Shown here: positions 5,036 to 6,556 of the stretch, in pieces | Numbering within the stretch: position 1 is the stretch's first letter | Layout of the letters: every line of letters begins with the position of its first letter | Assembly: GCA_947853365.1 (NCBI GenBank) | Contig: CANTWQ010000031.1 | Span: forward strand, 1 to 6,556 | DNA: 6,556 nt | Origin: an uncultured Bacilli bacterium | GTDB taxonomy: Bacteria > Bacillota_I > Bacilli_A > RF39 > UBA660 | Direction: 5' to 3' | Translations under genes and position numbers: made by a program | The notes under the pieces: model-generated | What the model saw: the letters and a program-made list of their open reading frames with translations, nothing else | Database searches by the model: none | Told to the model about the DNA's origin: nothing

Positions 5036-5062
5036 TTGGAAGTAGAGTTGGGATGTGATAAG

Positions 5063-5779
5063 ATGGATTATACGGTTACGATTGATGCGTTTGAAGGACC
5101 TTTAGACTTGTTATTGCATCTTATCAAAGAAAGTAAAATGGATCTTTTTCATATTTCTTTAGAGGAAGTAACAAGTCAATATCTATCTTATATCCATCAT
5201 ATGGAAACATTAAACTTAAATATTGCCAGCGAGTATTTGGTTATGGCCGCGGAATTGTTGGAATGGAAAAGTAGAAAATTACTTCCTCGACATCATACGG
5301 ATAGTGAAGAGGAGGAAGAGGATCCAAAACAAATTTTAGTGGATCGGTTAGTGGAATATCAACGTTATAAGGAAGTTTCTAAAAATTTTCATACATTAGA
5401 AGGTATCCGCCAAGAAATTTATACCAAATTACCGGAAAATATGACACAGTATGCTTCCTTGGACCAGGCAGTGAACCATGATGTTGGACTGGATGATTTG
5501 TTGCTTGCTTTTTCAAACTTTTTAAAACGGCAGCAAGAGAATAAACCATTAAAAACCAAAGTAGCAACCAAGGAAATCACCGTTGCGGAAAGAAGAAAGG
5601 AAATTTCATCGATTCTGCATACGAAAAAACGTGTTAATTTTTTAGAACTTTTTGAGCAATTAACCAAACCCTATATTGTTGTTACTTTTTTGACCATTTT
5701 AGAAATGGCCAAGGAACGTGAAATTAAAATTGAGCAAGATCATAATTTTTCGTCTATTTTTTGTGAGGTGATTGCATGA
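5063..5779 (+). CDS. scpA: Segregation and condensation protein A
   Basis: ScpA is the kleisin subunit of the bacterial condensin. It bridges the two SMC heads and, with ScpB, loads the complex for chromosome compaction and segregation. The 238-residue protein begins with the family hallmark YTVTIDAFEGPLDLLLHLI (3-21), continues with SEYLVMAAELLEWKSRKLLP (56-75), which is the N-terminal helical region that contacts the SMC neck, and then an acidic linker (about 79-86) and a charged middle region. The C-terminal winged helix is seen in RKEISSILHTKKRVNFLELFEQL...FLTILEMAKE (178-219). Length is normal. The same frame is open to 4997, but that stretch contains the promoter. The chosen ATG has GGGATGTGAT (5050-5059) as a modest ribosome site, and the protein then starts where the family starts. 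It overlaps scpB by 4 bp. Confidence 0.96.
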   Translation: MDYTVTIDAFEGPLDLLLHLIKESKMDLFHISLEEVTSQYLSYIHHMETLNLNIASEYLVMAAELLEWKSRKLLPRHHTDSEEEEEDPKQILVDRLVEYQRYKEVSKNFHTLEGIRQEIYTKLPENMTQYASLDQAVNHDVGLDDLLLAFSNFLKRQQENKPLKTKVATKEITVAERRKEISSILHTKKRVNFLELFEQLTKPYIVVTFLTILEMAKEREIKIEQDHNFSSIFCEVIA

Positions 5780-6372
5780 ATGCCAATTTAGAAGCGGTTT
5801 TAGAAGGGCTTTTGTTTGTGGTGGGGGATGATGGATTGACCTTAGATCAAATGAAAGACATTATGGAAATTTCTGATGAGACGGTTAAGAATTTACTGCA
5901 TCAATTACAAGAGAAGTATGCCAAAGAAGAAAGTGGAATTCGTTTGCACTTTTTAGGCAATACTTTTAAGTTGACAACCAAGCCAGAATATAAAAACTAT
6001 TTTCAAAAATTATTAGAAAATCCGGAATCTAATACATTATCTCAAGCGGCTTTGGAAACTTTAGCAATCGTTGCTTATAATCAACCAATCACGAGAATGC
6101 AAGTGGATGAAATCCGTGGTGTTTCTTCTTCACAAATGATCCGCAAATTGGTCGCGAAAGGCTTATTGAAAGAAACTGGTCGTAGTGATTTGCCAGGAAG
6201 ACCGATTCTTTATCAGACGACCAGTGAATTTTTAGACTATTTTGGTTTGGCGACACTTGATGACTTACCAGATATCAGTCAATTTGTGAAAAATGAAGAA
6301 ATAGAAGAAGAGGAAACGGATCTATATCAGTCGAAATATCATGAAGATTCAAAAGAAATTGAAGTAATTTAA
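5776..6372 (+). CDS. scpB: Segregation and condensation protein B
   Basis: ScpB is the KITE-type accessory subunit of SMC-ScpAB. It acts as a dimer that binds the middle of ScpA on the nucleoid. The 198-residue protein has two winged-helix domains: the first from NLEAVLEGLLFVVGDDGLTLDQ (3-24), the second from ALETLAIVAYNQPITRMQVDEIRGV (92-116). The conserved GLLKETGRSDLPGRPILYQTTSEFLDYFGL (130-159) completes the fold. A Glu-rich tail (about 174-198) is divergent, as usual in the family. The ATG is in an ATGA overlap with the scpA stop (5776-5779) and has the strong Shine-Dalgarno sequence GAGGTGAT (5765-5772), so the two subunits are coupled. No terminator lies between its stop and tRNA-Leu 45 bases downstream. 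Confidence 0.97.
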   Translation: MNANLEAVLEGLLFVVGDDGLTLDQMKDIMEISDETVKNLLHQLQEKYAKEESGIRLHFLGNTFKLTTKPEYKNYFQKLLENPESNTLSQAALETLAIVAYNQPITRMQVDEIRGVSSSQMIRKLVAKGLLKETGRSDLPGRPILYQTTSEFLDYFGLATLDDLPDISQFVKNEEIEEEETDLYQSKYHEDSKEIEVI

Positions 6373-6381
6373 GAAAAAAGG

Positions 6382-6409
6382 TTGAAAATTAAAACATCTA
6401 TGTTATAAT
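6382..6409 (+). promoter_or_regulatory. Promoter of tRNA-Leu
   Basis: TTGAAA (6382-6387) and a perfect TATAAT (6404-6409) are 16 bp apart, and the -10 carries the TGn extension (TGTTATAAT, 6401-6409). The -10 ends 8 bp before the tRNA, so the transcript starts within about two bases of the mature 5' end. Confidence 0.85.
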
Positions 6410-6417
6410 TTTCTTAT

Positions 6418-6503
6418 GCCTGAGTGGCGGAATGGTAGACGCGCTGGACTCAAAATCCAGTGATGGCAACATCGTGTGGGTTCAAGTCCCACCTCAGGCA
6501 CCA
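6418..6503 (+). tRNA. tRNA-Leu(CAA)
   Basis: An 86-nt class II tRNA gene reads UUG codons. The acceptor stem pairs GCCTGAG (6418-6424) with CTCAGGC (6493-6499), then discriminator A and encoded CCA (6501-6503). The anticodon arm is CTGGA-CTCAAAA-TCCAG, with anticodon CAA. The variable arm is GATG-GCAA-CATC and the T arm GTGGG-TTCAAGT-CCCAC. The discriminator A and variable arm agree with leucine identity. No convincing terminator is seen in the remaining 53 bases of the window. Confidence 0.97.
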
Positions 6504-6556
6504 GAGAAGAATTTGCTCGAACTAATGAGCTTTGTTATATATTTTAAAATGTAGAA

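Noticed and set aside
4997..5062. Longer N-terminus for ScpA
   Set aside because: This stretch holds the perfect TATAAT of the scpA promoter, and family members begin near the YTVTIDAFEGPLDLLL segment right after the ATG at 5063.
6514..6530. GCTC...GAGC pairing downstream of tRNA-Leu as a terminator
   Set aside because: Only four base pairs with mismatched flanks and no continuous T-run; too weak to call.

Overview
The window is a compact, low-GC stretch of chromosome from a spore-forming member of the Bacillota (Firmicutes). The evidence is a forespore-type sigma factor, the SpoVA channel genes spoVAC-spoVAD-spoVAE, a sporulation-type D-Ala-D-Ala carboxypeptidase, the ScpA/ScpB condensin subunits, and tRNAs with encoded CCA and extended -10 promoters. 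The reduced sporulation gene set and the short sigma factor suggest a reduced lineage such as Erysipelotrichia-like gut bacteria, but that placement is a guess.

Layout. 1-839 holds the 3' part of a dacF-like gene, cut by the window edge. 840-940 is an intergenic region with a perfect Spo0A-box heptamer. 941-1600 is a short SigF/SigG-type sigma factor, followed by a strong terminator. 1740-3530 is the tightly packed spoVAC-spoVAD-spoVAE operon, preceded by a match to the SigG promoter consensus. 3592-4230 is a P-loop kinase of unknown function with its own promoter. It converges on, and overlaps by 10 bp, a minus-strand unit (4971 down to 4221) of tRNA-Ser(CGA), a DUF4870-type membrane protein and an RNHCP-domain zinc-binding protein. 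5063-6372 is scpA-scpB, divergent from tRNA-Ser. tRNA-Leu(CAA) follows at 6418-6503.

How the genes work together. DacF tailors spore peptidoglycan. The sigma factor would drive forespore transcription, including the spoVA operon through the promoter just upstream of it. SpoVAC, SpoVAD and SpoVAE form the complex that moves dipicolinic acid across the inner spore membrane. ScpAB is an unrelated housekeeping unit that works with SMC in chromosome segregation. From memory of the Bacillus subtilis map, dacF, spoIIAA, spoIIAB, sigF, spoVA and then scpAB lie in the same neighbourhood, so this looks like a condensed form of that ancestral arrangement.

The most notable point is what is absent. The anti-anti-sigma and anti-sigma genes spoIIAA and spoIIAB, which normally sit between dacF and sigF, are not here, and neither are spoVAA, spoVAB, spoVAEA and spoVAF. 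I found no mobile element, CRISPR array or clearly novel multi-gene system. No gene-free stretch exceeds 300 bases.
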